DNA from: Glebionis coronaria
Lineage: Eukaryota; Streptophyta; Magnoliopsida; Asterales; Asteraceae
Reading direction: 5' to 3'
NCBI GenBank assembly: GCA_025667525.1
Contig: CM046875.1
Location: 199,678,125-199,742,124, forward strand
Length of the DNA stretch: 64,000 bases
The notes under the pieces are model-generated. The model worked only from the letters and a program-made list of their open reading frames with translations, ran no database searches and was not told where the DNA came from. The translations under genes were made by a program, and so were the position numbers. Positions 44,952 through 58,000 of this stretch are shown here, in pieces (position 1 is the stretch's first letter; each line of letters begins with the position of its first letter).

Positions 44952-45009
44952 AATTGCAGTCGCAAGTTAAAACTGACTTAATATTTCAGATGAAATATTA
45001 AGTTGTCAA
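44952..45009. repeat. Hairpin module H, copy 2
   Basis: A perfect 12-bp stem, ACTTAATATTTC/GAAATATTAAGT, with loop AGAT, followed by TGTCAA. Confidence 0.7.
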
Positions 45010-46172
45010 TATTACTTATAGAGGAATTATATTAGAATCTAACCTTCCTTTACAACCAAGTGAATCAAAAGAAGAGAAGAAGAAAAGAGACCAAAAGAAG
45101 ATGATAAAAACAACCTCTTAGAAAAAGACACTTAGAAAGAAACTAAAGAAGAAGAGACTTCGTGCCTTTCCAGCGAATGAAGAAACGGCTTTGGTGATGA
45201 ATAATACCAAGCTCTTGTTGATTCTTAGAGTAAGAACATTTAAATAAATGTTTTAGGCTCATACAAAAGTGAGCAAGGATATAAATCCACTTTCTCTCCC
45301 CCATGATCGGATTTAGAACATTGTTATGAGATACAATGACAATATCTTTGTAATTCCAATCCCAAATGTGTAGTATCCTAACTACATCATATGATGTAAT
45401 TGGGTGTCTCAAAGGATTTATCAATCATCTTAGAGACGAGCTCAATTGCACACACTACACATGATATTGGGTCTACTTGATGTAAAAGGTTGCAAACTAT
45501 ATGAATCATGTCTCTATACTTTATGCTTCAACTAACTCACATTACACCACCCATGTGAGTCAAGTATCCGAGACAATGAAAGTTTGAGAGGGTAAGAGGA
45601 CAGAAGCAAGCAAGACACATAGGAAAAAGCACGAAAGGTCAATTAGCACGTATGAAGAAAGCTAAGAAAAAAACACTAATAGCTACAAATAAAAAAGACT
45701 CCTAATGACATAAAAAGTTCACCGATATAAACTATCATTAGTCATATTTAGGAAGAACCATTTAATCAATTTAGAGAATCAGTATGAGACTATCACTAGA
45801 GGTTCTTAATTAAGGCTAAGCACAACCATTTTTACGAGTCAATAACCCAATTTCTCACATGGAAGCAATTCAAACGTTATGTCAAATTGAATTTATTGTG
45901 CAATAGCTTCTCTAGTAGTCATTCTCATGTTAGACAAATTATAATTTTTACATTTGCCTAATGAAGTGTAGCAAGGATGAAATTTGTATAAGCATAAATG
46001 CATGACCTAATGGGGTTTAAGAATGCACCATTACATATCTTGACAAGAAAAGGTTTAGTTATGGTTATTTACCTTAATAGATCTTTAGGCTATTAACATT
46101 GAATTGTATAAACAAAGTTTACAAATTTGTTATAGCACTCTCGATAGGTCTTTAAGAAATGACTCATTTACC

Positions 46173-46229
46173 AATTGCATTGCAATGTAAATTACTTGAG
46201 TGTTTCGGATGAAACATCCAAGTTGTCAA
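46173..46229. repeat. Hairpin module H, copy 3
   Basis: Stem ACTTGAGTGTTTC/GAAACATCCAAGT with loop GGAT, followed by TGTCAA. The T-A pair next to TTTC in the other copies is G-C here. Confidence 0.65.
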
Positions 46230-47575
46230 ACCGACTACAATGTGTATTTAAGCAATTATTTAAATTTTTTGTCTAATAATTTGAACAAGTAGATTCAATA
46301 TAACATCATCAACACAAGTGTGAGTTATGATATGATGTATATTCTTAAGAATCCAAATTCATGTCTACACTAAAAAATATGTCAATTAGATTCGATAGTG
46401 ATATCAATCATAATTTGAATAATGAATTGATATATATTCGAAATCCTTCTTGATCTCCACAAAACTCCTTTAAGAGAAAATAACTAAGATTTTCAAGGAG
46501 TGTTTCATGTTTTATAGTGAGACATTTATCTACTTGAACTAAAAACACAATGATTGTGTAAGACGACCTTTATCAATAGATTGACAAGCTTACAGAGCTT
46601 TCAAACCTAAGACTGTAATAAACATGACGAGGTATACAAGATTTTATGTAACATGTGTAAACCTAGAGATGTTGATCCTATGAGCAATGCACAAAAGATA
46701 AGACAAATAAGTAACACTACTACCAATAGCAATGATACTTAACGATGTCCAAAACACATAAGAAAACACACAAAAGCCTTCGTCTTTGTTTTGAGTGTTA
46801 GATATAACAAAGTATACATAGCTTGATTTTATTTAAAAAAAGTTTACGACCCATTTCAAAATTTAATTAAGTTCAACTCTTTGTAAATATATGTCAATTT
46901 TCAAAAATATACAAACAAGAGATGTCCGACTTAATAGAAAAGAGTAAAACACAAGTTTTACAAAAAAAACGTGACTCGATTCTTTGGACATAGAATAGAA
47001 TTTAGAGACCATTCAAAATTTAAAGTTTGAATAAAAGTTTGAAAGTATTTTTAAATGAAAGAAGACTTAATTACGTTCAAAATGACCGGCGACACAACTT
47101 CTACGGACTAACTGTTGATTTTATATGATTTTTCAAAGTTTACAAAAATCTATGTCAGGCTGATCGCGGTTCCTTATATATATGGAACCTCATATGACAA
47201 TATAAGAACCGCAGACAGTGGACAAAAATGGGTTTTTGTACAAAATCATTTAGTGACTTGACGGAAGGACGTAGCACTCTAAAAATCAATTTTGACACAT
47301 AGAACTCGTGTTTTAGAACTCAAGTTATATGTATACTTCCAAACATGTTTTGAAAAGCTATATCATCAAGCTATTATACAAAGTTTATTTAACACCAAAA
47401 CAAGTACGAATGAACCAACAAACACGTTTCATATTTAATCTCACTTTATGACAAATTTGATACATGGACCGTACTTTATTTTAAAAATCATTTGTTTTGA
47501 ACACAAAGACTTTTTGAAAACACCCCTTCTACGTAGTTAGAGACTATATATCGACCCAACTTTTAAAGCACAATA

Positions 47576-50500
47576 TGTAAAACCCCTGGTTTTACTTATC
47601 GACACGTCACCAGCCTCATTATACAAGATTACACGTTCAAGAAAAAGTGCCCTCACTTGTTCCCTGGACGAGTAACTTCATCTAAAGCTTTGAGGACAAA
47701 GCTAAAATAACGGGTAGGTGATGTAAAACCCCTAAATTTGGGTTTTCGACACGTCACCGGCTTCATTATCATTATCACTCATCATATAATATTTTAACGG
47801 ACCACCTTTACAATATATCATCACAAGACTTATTTCGTACAAAAATCATTAATTAAGTATATAAAATAGTGAAGTATTTTAACTTACTATTATATAGACA
47901 CTTTTACCTTAACAACACTATAAAGGATTTTTGTCACATTTATATATTGAAATATAAATGTTCTCCGAATGTCGACGTTTTTTTTATATTGAGCATTTAT
48001 TTTTCGTGTTTAACGCGTATCCTTCAAATCGCGTAACTTTTAAAATATCGGACCTCGATAATAACCGCCTTAGCAAATTATGGGGCAAAGTTTATATAAA
48101 ACTTCACCCCACTCCAAGCCTAGACACGTCTCATCTCCACCCCCCCATTTTATTGGACCATTTTGTGATTGTGAACACTTGTCATACTACCCCAACACTT
48201 GTCTCATTCATGCATTATTTCCTTATACCTTCTTGCTTCTCATTGGACCATTTTGTTGGTGCTTAACACATGTCCTAACCATTGGTATTCACTAACACCT
48301 AATCTCATTTCCTCATTTGTTACATGCATTTTACAATAGAAAAACACACACACACATACTCCCTCCTCTACCTCTTGGCCGTCCAACATCCACCACAAAA
48401 CACCATCAACATCATTTGTTTTTAGCTAAAAATCTATGGAAACTTATTCGTCTATGATCATCTTAACTAATGATGATATTAGTTGAACCATTTGGAGCCT
48501 TGAAGAAGGAGATGTTTACAATTCTTGGGGCAGAAGTTGAACACTACGTTGATGGGTTAATGCATGCCTATGCAAGGGTAGATCTATGATCATAAGGGCC
48601 TAACAAGGATGATCTAATCGGTGTATCCATCCTTTTGTTTCTTAATCTCGGATCTAAGGTCTACTCCATTTTTCCTTTTGATTTGATCTTTTCATTTGAT
48701 TTATTATATTTACTAGATCTCATATTCTAAATATATATATAAGAATTGATTAATGAGTATTGGGAAATTGTATATGAGTTTTTGACACTAAAATGAAGCT
48801 AAACAAGCCCTAGTGATGATTTGGTTGATACAATTTTAGATCAGTAGCAAAAAACAGATTATATGGTCGAACTCAGTAGGTTATACTGAAAACTTACATA
48901 ATAAGATAGAGAATTGTTTTGTGATTATTTCGGTGGCTCTTCCCGTGACGAATTTTAGAAAGTGTGATATGACCAAAATACGAAACAAGGTCAAAATCTG
49001 ACCTGCTGTAAAGATGGGCTATTTTCTCATAAAAATCGTATACTGACCTATGATTATGTAAAACTAAAAGTTGTAGATAAAATCATGAAGAAGTATAATC
49101 AATTGGATTGTTTACCAGTTCCTTACGGTTTGGAAATAGTGACCAAAATAGTGAAACTAGTCAGTTCTGAACATACTGTATTGACATATTGAAAACTCCT
49201 ATAAGAACTCAGAACCATTGAAAAAGGTAAAACTATAGGTTGTAGATAAAATCATGAAGAACCAGAATCAATTGGATGGTTTACCAGTTCCTTATGGTTT
49301 GTAAATGGCGACCAAAATGGTGAAAACGAGTCTGGCTGCAAAAAACAGCCAACTCTTCTAAGTGAGAAAATGAGTAAATTAGCTATGGTAGTATAAATTT
49401 GGGGTAATTAGACTTATAATCAGTAAAGTACATGAGTTGATAATGATTTGTGAAAAGAACACACTTAGATGATTTAGGGTTTAAGAGATATGATCAAATT
49501 AGCGGGACATGTCGGGATAATTGCAATAAATGGACTATACTTCATTAACGTAAAATGTGATGATTTTTATACAAACCGACGTGGTAGGACCCACTTGTCG
49601 GGGATTTTAGACTCATTCATATACTGATGATTAGATAAACCAAGACCCGGCCAACGTGAAACATTAAGTGAACGTGTTTTTGAGGCGTTTTAGAACCCGA
49701 AAAACATATAATGTGGACTTGGGCCATAAAAGCCCAACCTACACTTGTAATGGATATTGGGCCATTATTTGGGCCTCAGATGTATAACCAATTTAGAGTG
49801 AAATATTGACTTTAAAATGGACTTAAGTTATATACTTGTGTAATGGGCCACGAATGGGCTTATGATGGCTAAAAGTGCCAAATTGGATATTACACTAAAA
49901 TGGTTAAGTTTTCATCTAAAAGTTTTATAAAGAATCACAAAACTTATGCAATGTCCAATAACTTATTAAGATATACTTATTACATATATGTACGATTTAA
50001 TTCTCGTCTCAATCCTAAGTCGCGCCTCATTATCTTTAGGTATCGTATGATCATGTATCGATCGTTGGCATTTATTCTCGATTGACATTATTTCGATTGG
50101 CGATCGTTCTCAATTAACTATTGTGACGATTGTATCAGGTGAGTTCATAGCCTCGCATTTCACTACTTTTATGTTTTACTAACTCGCGAGGGAGAGACAT
50201 GCTACTAAAGAACTATAAATTGTTTTGATAATATGATTCTAACATCGTGAGATCATGGCATTATACTTATATTTAATAAACTGTTGATTAATACTGTGAG
50301 ACAAAACAAGTAACATATTTTATAGGACGCAAACTAAACTTTTACCTTTAATTACATTTTCCTATTGTAGAATTTCTCATGACCCGTGAACTGAAACTAT
50401 TAAAATTGTTGAATTGCCTGAATGTTATAAATAGATCTATTTGGGAGTGACCATCCCCATCTGGGAGAGTCATGCTCACTGTGCCTTGGCCAGTACAACA

Positions 50501-51091
50501 GGTGTTTATCATGTCAGAACAGGATAAGGGGTGCCTTATATAAGACGAGTGTCAAGTCTCAGTTTCGGGCAATAGGAAATGTAGTTACTTTATAGTATTT
50601 GGATTTGTGCAATGCTATATTACTTTTGTGATGTTTGCGTCCCTAAACTAGACTTTATCACACCTTGTGTAGTACAATATGAAACATTTTGATATTTCTA
50701 AACTTGATTTTTATATCAAACATTGTGAAACCTTATGTAGGACATTTTAAAGTCCTAAACTATGATTTTATCAAACCTATGAATTCACCAACTTTATCTT
50801 GACCGTTTTAAGCATGTTTTTTTCAGGAAATTAAGTTGGATTATTTGAGCATAGATTGAGCATCATTTAGGAGCATAAAAATGACTGGGGATCTATTTTT
50901 CATTGGGATACTTGTAACAACTGATATTCAACATTTCAAACTGATTGTACTAAAACAATATTTGTATCAATTGTATTTCAAAATCATATAATTATGATCA
51001 ATTCTTTGCATGCCATTTGTTCTGTGATCCACCTATGTGACACCCAAACAATTACTTCTTTCACTGCAGACCCGATCTGGGGGGTGTCACA
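47576..51091 (+). mobile_element. Tekay-like gypsy deletion derivative: 5' LTR start, interior tail and full 3' LTR
   Basis: The target duplication CAATA flanks it (47571-47575, 51092-51096). It starts TGTAAAACCCCTGG at 47576. After about 47 bp the LTR jumps to the tail of an interior (GACGAGTAACTTCATCTAAA, then CGGGTAGGTGA, the polypurine area). A complete LTR follows, 47722-51091, which starts TGTAAAACCCCTAAATTTGG and ends GGGTGTCACA. It is therefore a former full element that lost nearly everything between the two LTR starts. It contains no gene. Confidence 0.75.
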
Positions 51092-51122
51092 CAATATGCT
51101 TCAAAGATCTTGAGTGACCTAG

Positions 51123-51134
51123 GCTCTGATACCA
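51123..51134 (-). promoter_or_regulatory. Primer binding site of the minus-strand SIRE-type element (tRNA-Met type)
   Basis: On the minus strand TGGTATCAGAGC lies 2 nt inside the LTR edge at 51137 (TGTAGAAAC on the plus strand). Confidence 0.8.
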
Positions 51135-51136
51135 AT

Positions 51137-51774
51137 TGTAGAAACAATATGGGGGGGGGGGGGTTGAATACGTTTCTTATTAAGATTTAAAAACTTTTTA
51201 GTATAATTCGCTGACCGTAGTTCAATAGATATGACCACGATTCTTTATCAATAAAGAGTCGCGTGTTCAATTAAAGAACCGCCAACAGTGGGCGAAAAAC
51301 ATTATTACCTTTTAAAATCTTAACAGTCTTTTGTATCAAATTCCCGATCAAGCTTGACTTAGTATGAGACGTGTTTGTTGTTGATAATGATAATAAAGAC
51401 CAAGTAAAGAAACAAACAAACACATCAAATCAAGAGTACATCAAGCAATAGTCTAAACACTAAGCACACACATACTAAGCCTCAACTTTTCTACAACTAA
51501 GACGTTTAGACTAAGGGATGCACACTTGACCATAATCTAAAGATGAAACACACACGTACTAAGCCTTAAATTTACTGCAACTTAGATGTATAGATTATGA
51601 GATGCACAAAAAGACCCACAACACGAGTATGCGACTATAAAAGTAAAGACATAAATGTAAAGAGAAAGCTATCAGACACGATGATTTATAGTGGTTCGGT
51701 CACCGACACGATGATTTTTAGCAGATATATCATGAGAAAAAATTGGGATAAAGCAAACGTTTGTCATGGATATA
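51137..51774 (-). repeat. 5' LTR of the SIRE-type element, truncated
   Basis: On the minus strand it ends CCCCATATTGTTTCTACA. The plus strand shows a 13-G run near 51151-51164, two copies of a CACACNTACTAAGCCT-type repeat (51470 and 51549 areas) and ATTTATAGTGGTTCGGTC near 51683, typical of SIRE LTRs. The LTR start (TGTTAGTGC on the minus strand) is not found to the right, so it is truncated near the MITE. Confidence 0.6.
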
Positions 51775-51782
51775 ATATTTTT

Positions 51783-52216
51783 CAATGTTGCAAAAAAGTA
51801 TATAAGGCCGATTAATCATCGCTTAATCGCTACAAGACCTTCAACCTTGCCGATTAATGAAAAGGCGATTAATGGCGGTTGCCGATTAATGAAAAGGCGA
51901 TTAATGGCGGTCAACTGTGGTCAACGGCGGTCAAAAGAGGTCAAACTTGTCGAAAACTTGCAAATTTTACCTAAAATACTAACACTCACTATAAACGTGT
52001 GTTTATCACTTGGGGTAATTATATCTATGTGTGATAAGTTGTATCTTAAATAATAATATTGCCAAAAATACCGAAAACTCATTAGAAATATCCAAAACTT
52101 GTCAGAAATACCAAAAAATTGCTTAAAATGCCAATCCGATTAATCCCGCCTAGAACGATTACAAGTTACAAAGTGATCAACCGACCGGCTAGCGATTCAC
52201 GATTTTTATAACATTG
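51783..52216. mobile_element. hAT-type MITE, 434 bp
   Basis: The termini CAATGTTGCAAAAA (left) and CAATGTTATAAAAA (right, complement) are flanked by 8-bp ATATTTTT (51775-51782) and ATATTTTC (52217-52224), matching at 7 of 8 bases. An 8-bp duplication and CA-starting termini fit hAT. The interior has a 31-bp tandem pair with GCCGATTAATGAAAAGGCG (about 51848-51911) and no gene. Confidence 0.7.
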
Positions 52217-52224
52217 ATATTTTC

Positions 52225-54475
52225 TATATTTTCACCAATCACATTTTTAAGTGTATTATTAACTTTACGAGGATTTATGCTCGCGCTACGCTGCGGGGTC
52301 GGTGATACTTGATAGATTTGTTGGTCTTTTAAACTTTCATTATGTCGTTCACTAACTAAGCCTAAGAAAATCCGCATACGCTACGCTTATTTTGCAACCT
52401 GAATAGATGTGTAATTGTGAAACTTGCAGTTTACATAACATAAAGACTATTTGATGATGTAAATATATAGCGGTCTACATGCGAGTCTATACCTGATAAA
52501 AAAAATTAGTACACGTTTATAAACTGTAAGTCACCAAATCGTAGCTGTAAAACAACACTAAATCCATTCAGAAATGTTTGAAAAAAAATAGTATCATCAA
52601 ATGGGGTTGGTGTGCACTCTCAACGCTAGTAAGACAAGAGCAGCTAGCACTTGTTGGTTTTTCATATCGGAGGTGAGGGGCAGATTGATATATGGCTTTA
52701 TGACAACATGTTTCTTTAAACCATGCAACAACTATGTCCGTCGTTGTGATGGTGGCTACCCATCCGCTGAACCTACACCCACTGAAGTTGATTTACAACC
52801 TTCAGGATCATGGAAGACCGTTTGGCCACTCATCAATACCATGTGACAAAAATGAGAGAAGAGGATAGGGTTATTATTATAAGTAAATCCAAGATGATAA
52901 CAACAAACAATGGAAAATATATTAATTTCCTTTCACCTGCGGTGTCCACAACATACGCAAGCGGCGCTATCATCTGTCAATCACCATGCGATGTCATGGC
53001 AAAGATCTTGTTACTCTAACAAATGTAGCTGATAGACATCCCACCTGAGATAGACAAAGTAGGAAAAAATAAACATCATTCACTAATAGCATGAATTTTA
53101 AAGTAACAGTATTGATACATAATTTAATAGTACAAAATACAAAAAGAGCAATTCACCTTCGCTACGAATCCTTGTAAAGCCGACGTTTGAAGTTCCAATA
53201 TCTTGCTGTAAGGAAGGACCATTGTTTGACCGCCTTCTTTTACTGCCGAAAGGGCTACATTTGGACTGGTTTCTTTTTCGTCCCCTGTAGTAAACGAAAA
53301 CATTTACCGCAAAAGGTAATTGCAAATATCCTAAATTCTAAGCCACCTTCATGAGGTATACTCAAGGCCACATCAATAGTAGTAAACTAACTATATCCAC
53401 ACGTAACATAATCTTAAAGAATCTTAAGTCCAATTCATCTTCTGGGGCTCTTTATTTTCCCGACTTCTGCCCTTTTCCGCTATGTACGACAAAATGAAAA
53501 TACCCTATAACCCAGAGCTAAAGACATTCACATACATAACCTTCCATGTGTATATATATAATATTCCAACTTCGCCTTTTTTTAGGGTTTAGGGTTTAGG
53601 GTTTAGGGTTTAGGGATTGACAAATGGACATAATTTTCACATACATTCACATACATAATTTTCCCGACTTCGCCTTTTTTTGCAGCTATAAACTCCTTAA
53701 TGTAAATAGCAACCGATTAAGGTGGATGTTATGAACCGGCTATAAAACATTTATAAAAAAGTACCTTATGTAATTGACGCTCCGTAGCCGGCTAAACCCC
53801 CACCAACATGACGTATAATCATCTTCGCAGCCAAACAACCATTTGCAAGTCATAACCCTAACCATGTCGTCACCAACCCAGCAATATCGTCACACGGCGT
53901 ATACAGCGGCAACGAAAAGGCTGGGGGCAACGACGATCGTCAATCTACCGACACAAAGAGAGATGCGAGTGAAAACATATTCAATCACAATAAAACATCA
54001 TCAGATATTAGATCAAAATCGATCAAAATCTGATTGTCTAGATCAAAACCAATGAAAACCATATATAGATCAAAACCCAGCAAAACTTGATCGTTTTGAG
54101 AGAAAGAGAGTGTGTGTTATCAATAGTATGGGTGGATTATGTAATACACAACACAACATCTACCCACTACATACAGTTCCCGATCTACGGTTGTAAATGG
54201 AAGTTGAAGCTAGAAAGTCAGCCTGATCTATGGCTGGAAAAGGGGCAGGTATAGATTGCGGGACGCAAATCCAACGGTTACAAAGTGGGTTTATGAAACA
54301 ACCATACCTGACTATGCATTTTCCAATCAACCTACGGCCAAGATCTTGTTTTATGGATCTACGGCTGAGAAGAGAAGCAAAAGTAATGGTGGAGATGCGA
54401 TCTAGATGAAGGGGTTTGACAAATGGACGGAAGACAATGTTTTGGTTACTGTTTCTCTCACAGAGTTAAGATTTA
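52225..54475. other. Unassigned region, probably old transposon debris
   Basis: No gene is supported. Open frames near 52601-52846 and 53325-53098 have no motif I recognise. Short repeats (CACATACAT, CGACTTCGCCTTTTTT) occur around 53450-53690. Confidence 0.4.
53581..53615 (+). repeat. Interstitial telomere-like array (TTTAGGG)5
   Basis: Five perfect copies of the plant telomere heptamer, inside ordinary sequence. Confidence 0.95.
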
Positions 54476-55083
54476 TATAGACACTTAAATTAGCATAGAC
54501 CTATCCAACCAATCATAATCACCCATTTTTTTAAAAACCCACTTCCCACCACTTTTTAAAAATTAAATATCTCACAAAACGGTAAATCGTCAAACGAAAA
54601 AAATACACAATTATGACGAGAATTAAATCATCTATCTATCGAGGGGCACATGTATATACTTTCGACGAACTTTTTTTTCGACTTTTTTTCTTAAGTCACG
54701 TCTGGAGAGAATCATATATGATTCATCATAAATCATATATGATTCGTCATGAATCATATATGATTCTCAGAAAATCATATATGATTCATGATATGAATCA
54801 TATATGATTTTCTGAGAATCATATATGTTTCATAACGAATCATATATGATTCTCTCCAGACATGACTTAAGAAAAAAAGTCGAAAAAAAAGTTCGTCGAA
54901 AGTATATACGTGTGCCCCTCGATAGATAGATGATTTAATTCTCGTCGCGATGATATGTTTTATTTTACGTAACGATGAACGGTTTGTGAGATATTTAATT
55001 TTTAAAAAATGAGTTTTTTGTTACATGATAAAAATGGATGGTTGTGATTGGTTGGTTGAGTCTATGCTAAACTAAGGGTCTAT
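54476..55083. mobile_element. Fold-back element, about 0.6 kb, with AATCATATATGATT core repeats
   Basis: The arms run from TATAGACACTTAAATTAGC (54476) and the complement of the sequence ending at 55083, through ATTAAATATCTCACAAA and ACGAGAATTAAATCATC, to a centre near 54780. The central 54710-54852 carries seven copies of the 14-bp palindrome AATCATATATGATT, one of them altered. The arms are near-identical for about 150 bp next to the centre and decay outward. Exact ends and target duplication are not resolved; long arms suggest a Mutator-like or fold-back MITE. Confidence 0.7.
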
Positions 55084-58000
55084 GGGGATTTTTTTCCTTC
55101 TCTCACATAACTTTTATTATTGTTTATTCTCCATTTATACATTCCATTAAAGGGGTAATTAATTAGGTTTATCAACTATTTTCTTATTTTTTATAAAAAG
55201 CATTTTAAAAAAGGGAAAATACATTGAAAATACATTAAGCTTACCCATTTTTATGGTGTTGTGCAGTCAACTTTTTTTTTCTCATTATATCAACGAACTT
55301 TTAAAATCCGACCTTTGTGTGTAGCAGGTGACCTGCTCAACCCTTAACCGGTTTCCTATCCATAAATCTCTGCACCATTAGTCCTTTAATCTAACAATCA
55401 TTAAAAAAAACATACAAATTTATAACTTTCTGTTACTCATTTATGCTCATTAAAATCAACATCATCTTACTATTTTTTTTCCACTCATCACTACCACTGT
55501 CATGCTCTTGTTATTATGTCACTGACTCCATCAAAACACCATCTTCGTCGCTGTCATACTCCCATCGTCACCACCATCAGACAAAACCAAGAAACATCTT
55601 CAGATCTAAAAAACATCTGCATCACCAAAACATCTTCGGATCTAAAAAATATTAAACACCAGCAGATCTGCATCACCAAAACATCTTCAGATCTAAAAAA
55701 ATATTAAACACCCAAAATACCCGAAGACCAACACATAAATTCCCAAGCTTCACAAAGAAACTAACCACCATCTTTAACTCGGATCGCAACCATCAAACCC
55801 TCACCCTTCCAACATTAGTTCGCCAACAAAACCCCACACCAACACTCGCGACATTTCGTTATTAATATCCTTCAGTGGTACCGGAGATGTTTTGCCGTCA
55901 GTTTCGCCATCGCCGCTATTTTGAAGATCTCATATCGAGTTTGGTTTTGCCTTTTTCAAGTGTGTGGTTCGTGAGTTTTGTGTTTTGACATGATAAATTT
56001 AGTTGATGTTGATTTGTACAGTAGTTTTTTTGTTTGAAAATATATGTTGTTTATAAAGAAACCAATACCTCCAAAATATCACTGTAATTGTTATTTTCAA
56101 GTGCGTGTATGGGACGTGATGTGTTTTGGGCAAAAAGGAGCTCAACGGTTCTTTGGGATAATAATGATAATGGTGCAAAGACTTTAAGAGTTTGTAAGTG
56201 TGTATTTCATTCATTTGATCTCTTAAAAATCCGATTACAGTACGTTTAGTGATTTTTTGTTAGTGTAAGGGTTCAAGAAAGTCAGAGTTTTGATGATGGT
56301 TCCTATTGACAAGAACCACGGTGGTTATCAACCTCCGCTGCCGTTCGATCGTCGCCGCAATTTATAACCACCAATTGGGGTTAAATGAGAAAAACAATAA
56401 CAATAAAAAATATTTATTGGATTTATTCAGAGATTCATGACGGTAGCAAAAAACAACAAAAAAGTGTGTCGAGTTTTAAGAACATCAAATAAAACAAAAT
56501 TGTGTTTAGATTAATAATAATACGAATTAATAATAGTAATAATATTTTTTTTTAATAAAATCAAATTATATCCTTAATAAAAGGGGGGAATCACGTTTCC
56601 CAATGAACAGTTCCCCCCTCACACACACTTTGCATATTTTATTCGCTCTCACAAATCACCCCCTCACACACCTTAGACAAAATAAAAAAAAATCACATTG
56701 TGTGTGTCAATAATCCTGTAGCACTTCGTTCTTCTCCTCCGTTGATCTTGACCCGATTCCTGTAGCAGTCCTTCATTTGGTGCCGTTTGATTGCCTTCTC
56801 CATTCATATCTTATTCAGGTTTCGTATGTTTATAGCTCTTTTATTATAGATACAATAATAAAAAACACACACGTCTCACCTATTTCTCTCATCTATCTCT
56901 TACCTAACATAGATCTGATTTGAAGTAGATCTTTCTTGAGTGGATCAAATAATCAGTTTGATCTAAACCTTTGATAGTTTCATATATCTTTCTTGATCGG
57001 ATGCGTTTGATCTAGAAGTTTGATTAAAAAAAGGGGAATCGCGAAAACCAATGCGCCCTTTGATGAAAGCTTTAGCAGTTTTGGTGCGTTGCCCCTACCT
57101 CTTTATTGCCGCCATCGACGCTGTGCGACATTGATGGTAGGTCGGTGACTTTAGCAGGTTTTGCTAGGAACACCATTCCATAGGAACAACTCATCGTTTG
57201 CACCGCTAACGTTAGTAGCTTTGGTAGGTGGTCTCTTTTATGACCGGTTTCGATTTGTTGTTTTTTTATGGCCATCTTATAATGGGCGTGTGGCTTGGCT
57301 AAACAAGGTAATCTTTATAAAGTTTATGGTATTTGGTATTTCATACCTTTATGGGCTCTTTTAGCATATGAGCTTATTATATATTGGATGCGGGTCGAAT
57401 AGGCTGTTAGCTGGTAAATCAACATCTTTTTAAAGTAATCGGTGTTTGTTTCCTATTACATAGTCGCCTTACGGTTTATTAGCTTACAAATAACCCGTAG
57501 AAAGTAACATTCTGAAACGTAATTGATGGTGTTATTTGTGGTTGGAAATTATACTCATCAGTTGAGCTTCATAGCGCATCGATAAACGGCCATGACCAAC
57601 TTTGAGACAAAGAGATATGTGTGAGGAGGGGAGAGATAAATAGGCGATGGTGAGCTTTAAAAAGCCGATATTCAGGTTTCATGTGGTATATGTAGGCATG
57701 GCAGCGGGAATTGCTAGCAGCCACATTCATGAACCCGTATATTAGCCGCTTCTTGCTTACTTTAGCCTATGTCTTATGTGTCTCCCTGTAAATTGTTACG
57801 ATGGACTTTTTGGATTATGTAAGGTCATTTTCTTATGGTGGCTTGCATCGACTAATTCCACTGTGTGAGTAATTGAATACTACTTATTGTTAGCAACTAG
57901 CATTGTAGGGAAGATTGGTACATTTGCAGTTGTTCGCTGTGTTTATACCATGATCTGTTATGGTACCTTTTTTCCTAGATGGCACCTTATTTCAGCCTAA

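Larger units (their letters stand above)
42492..47575 (-). mobile_element. Non-coding interior of a non-autonomous SIRE-type element
   Basis: Bounded by the polypurine tract at 42478-42491 and a primer site at 51123-51134, with a foreign insertion at 47576-51091. Without that insertion the interior is about 5.1 kb. No gag, protease, integrase or reverse transcriptase motif is found on either strand; the frames around 43226-43916 are low-complexity shadows of purine-rich sequence. It contains a 297-bp tandem duplication and two families of dispersed hairpin modules. Confidence 0.6.

Noticed and set aside
43897..51290. A CRISPR-like array of spaced repeats
   Set aside because: Copies are few, irregularly spaced by kilobases and lie in a plant retroelement; nothing in the window resembles a CRISPR system.
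53581..53615. A chromosome end
   Set aside because: Only five telomere heptamers, with several kilobases of ordinary sequence and a host gene on either side.
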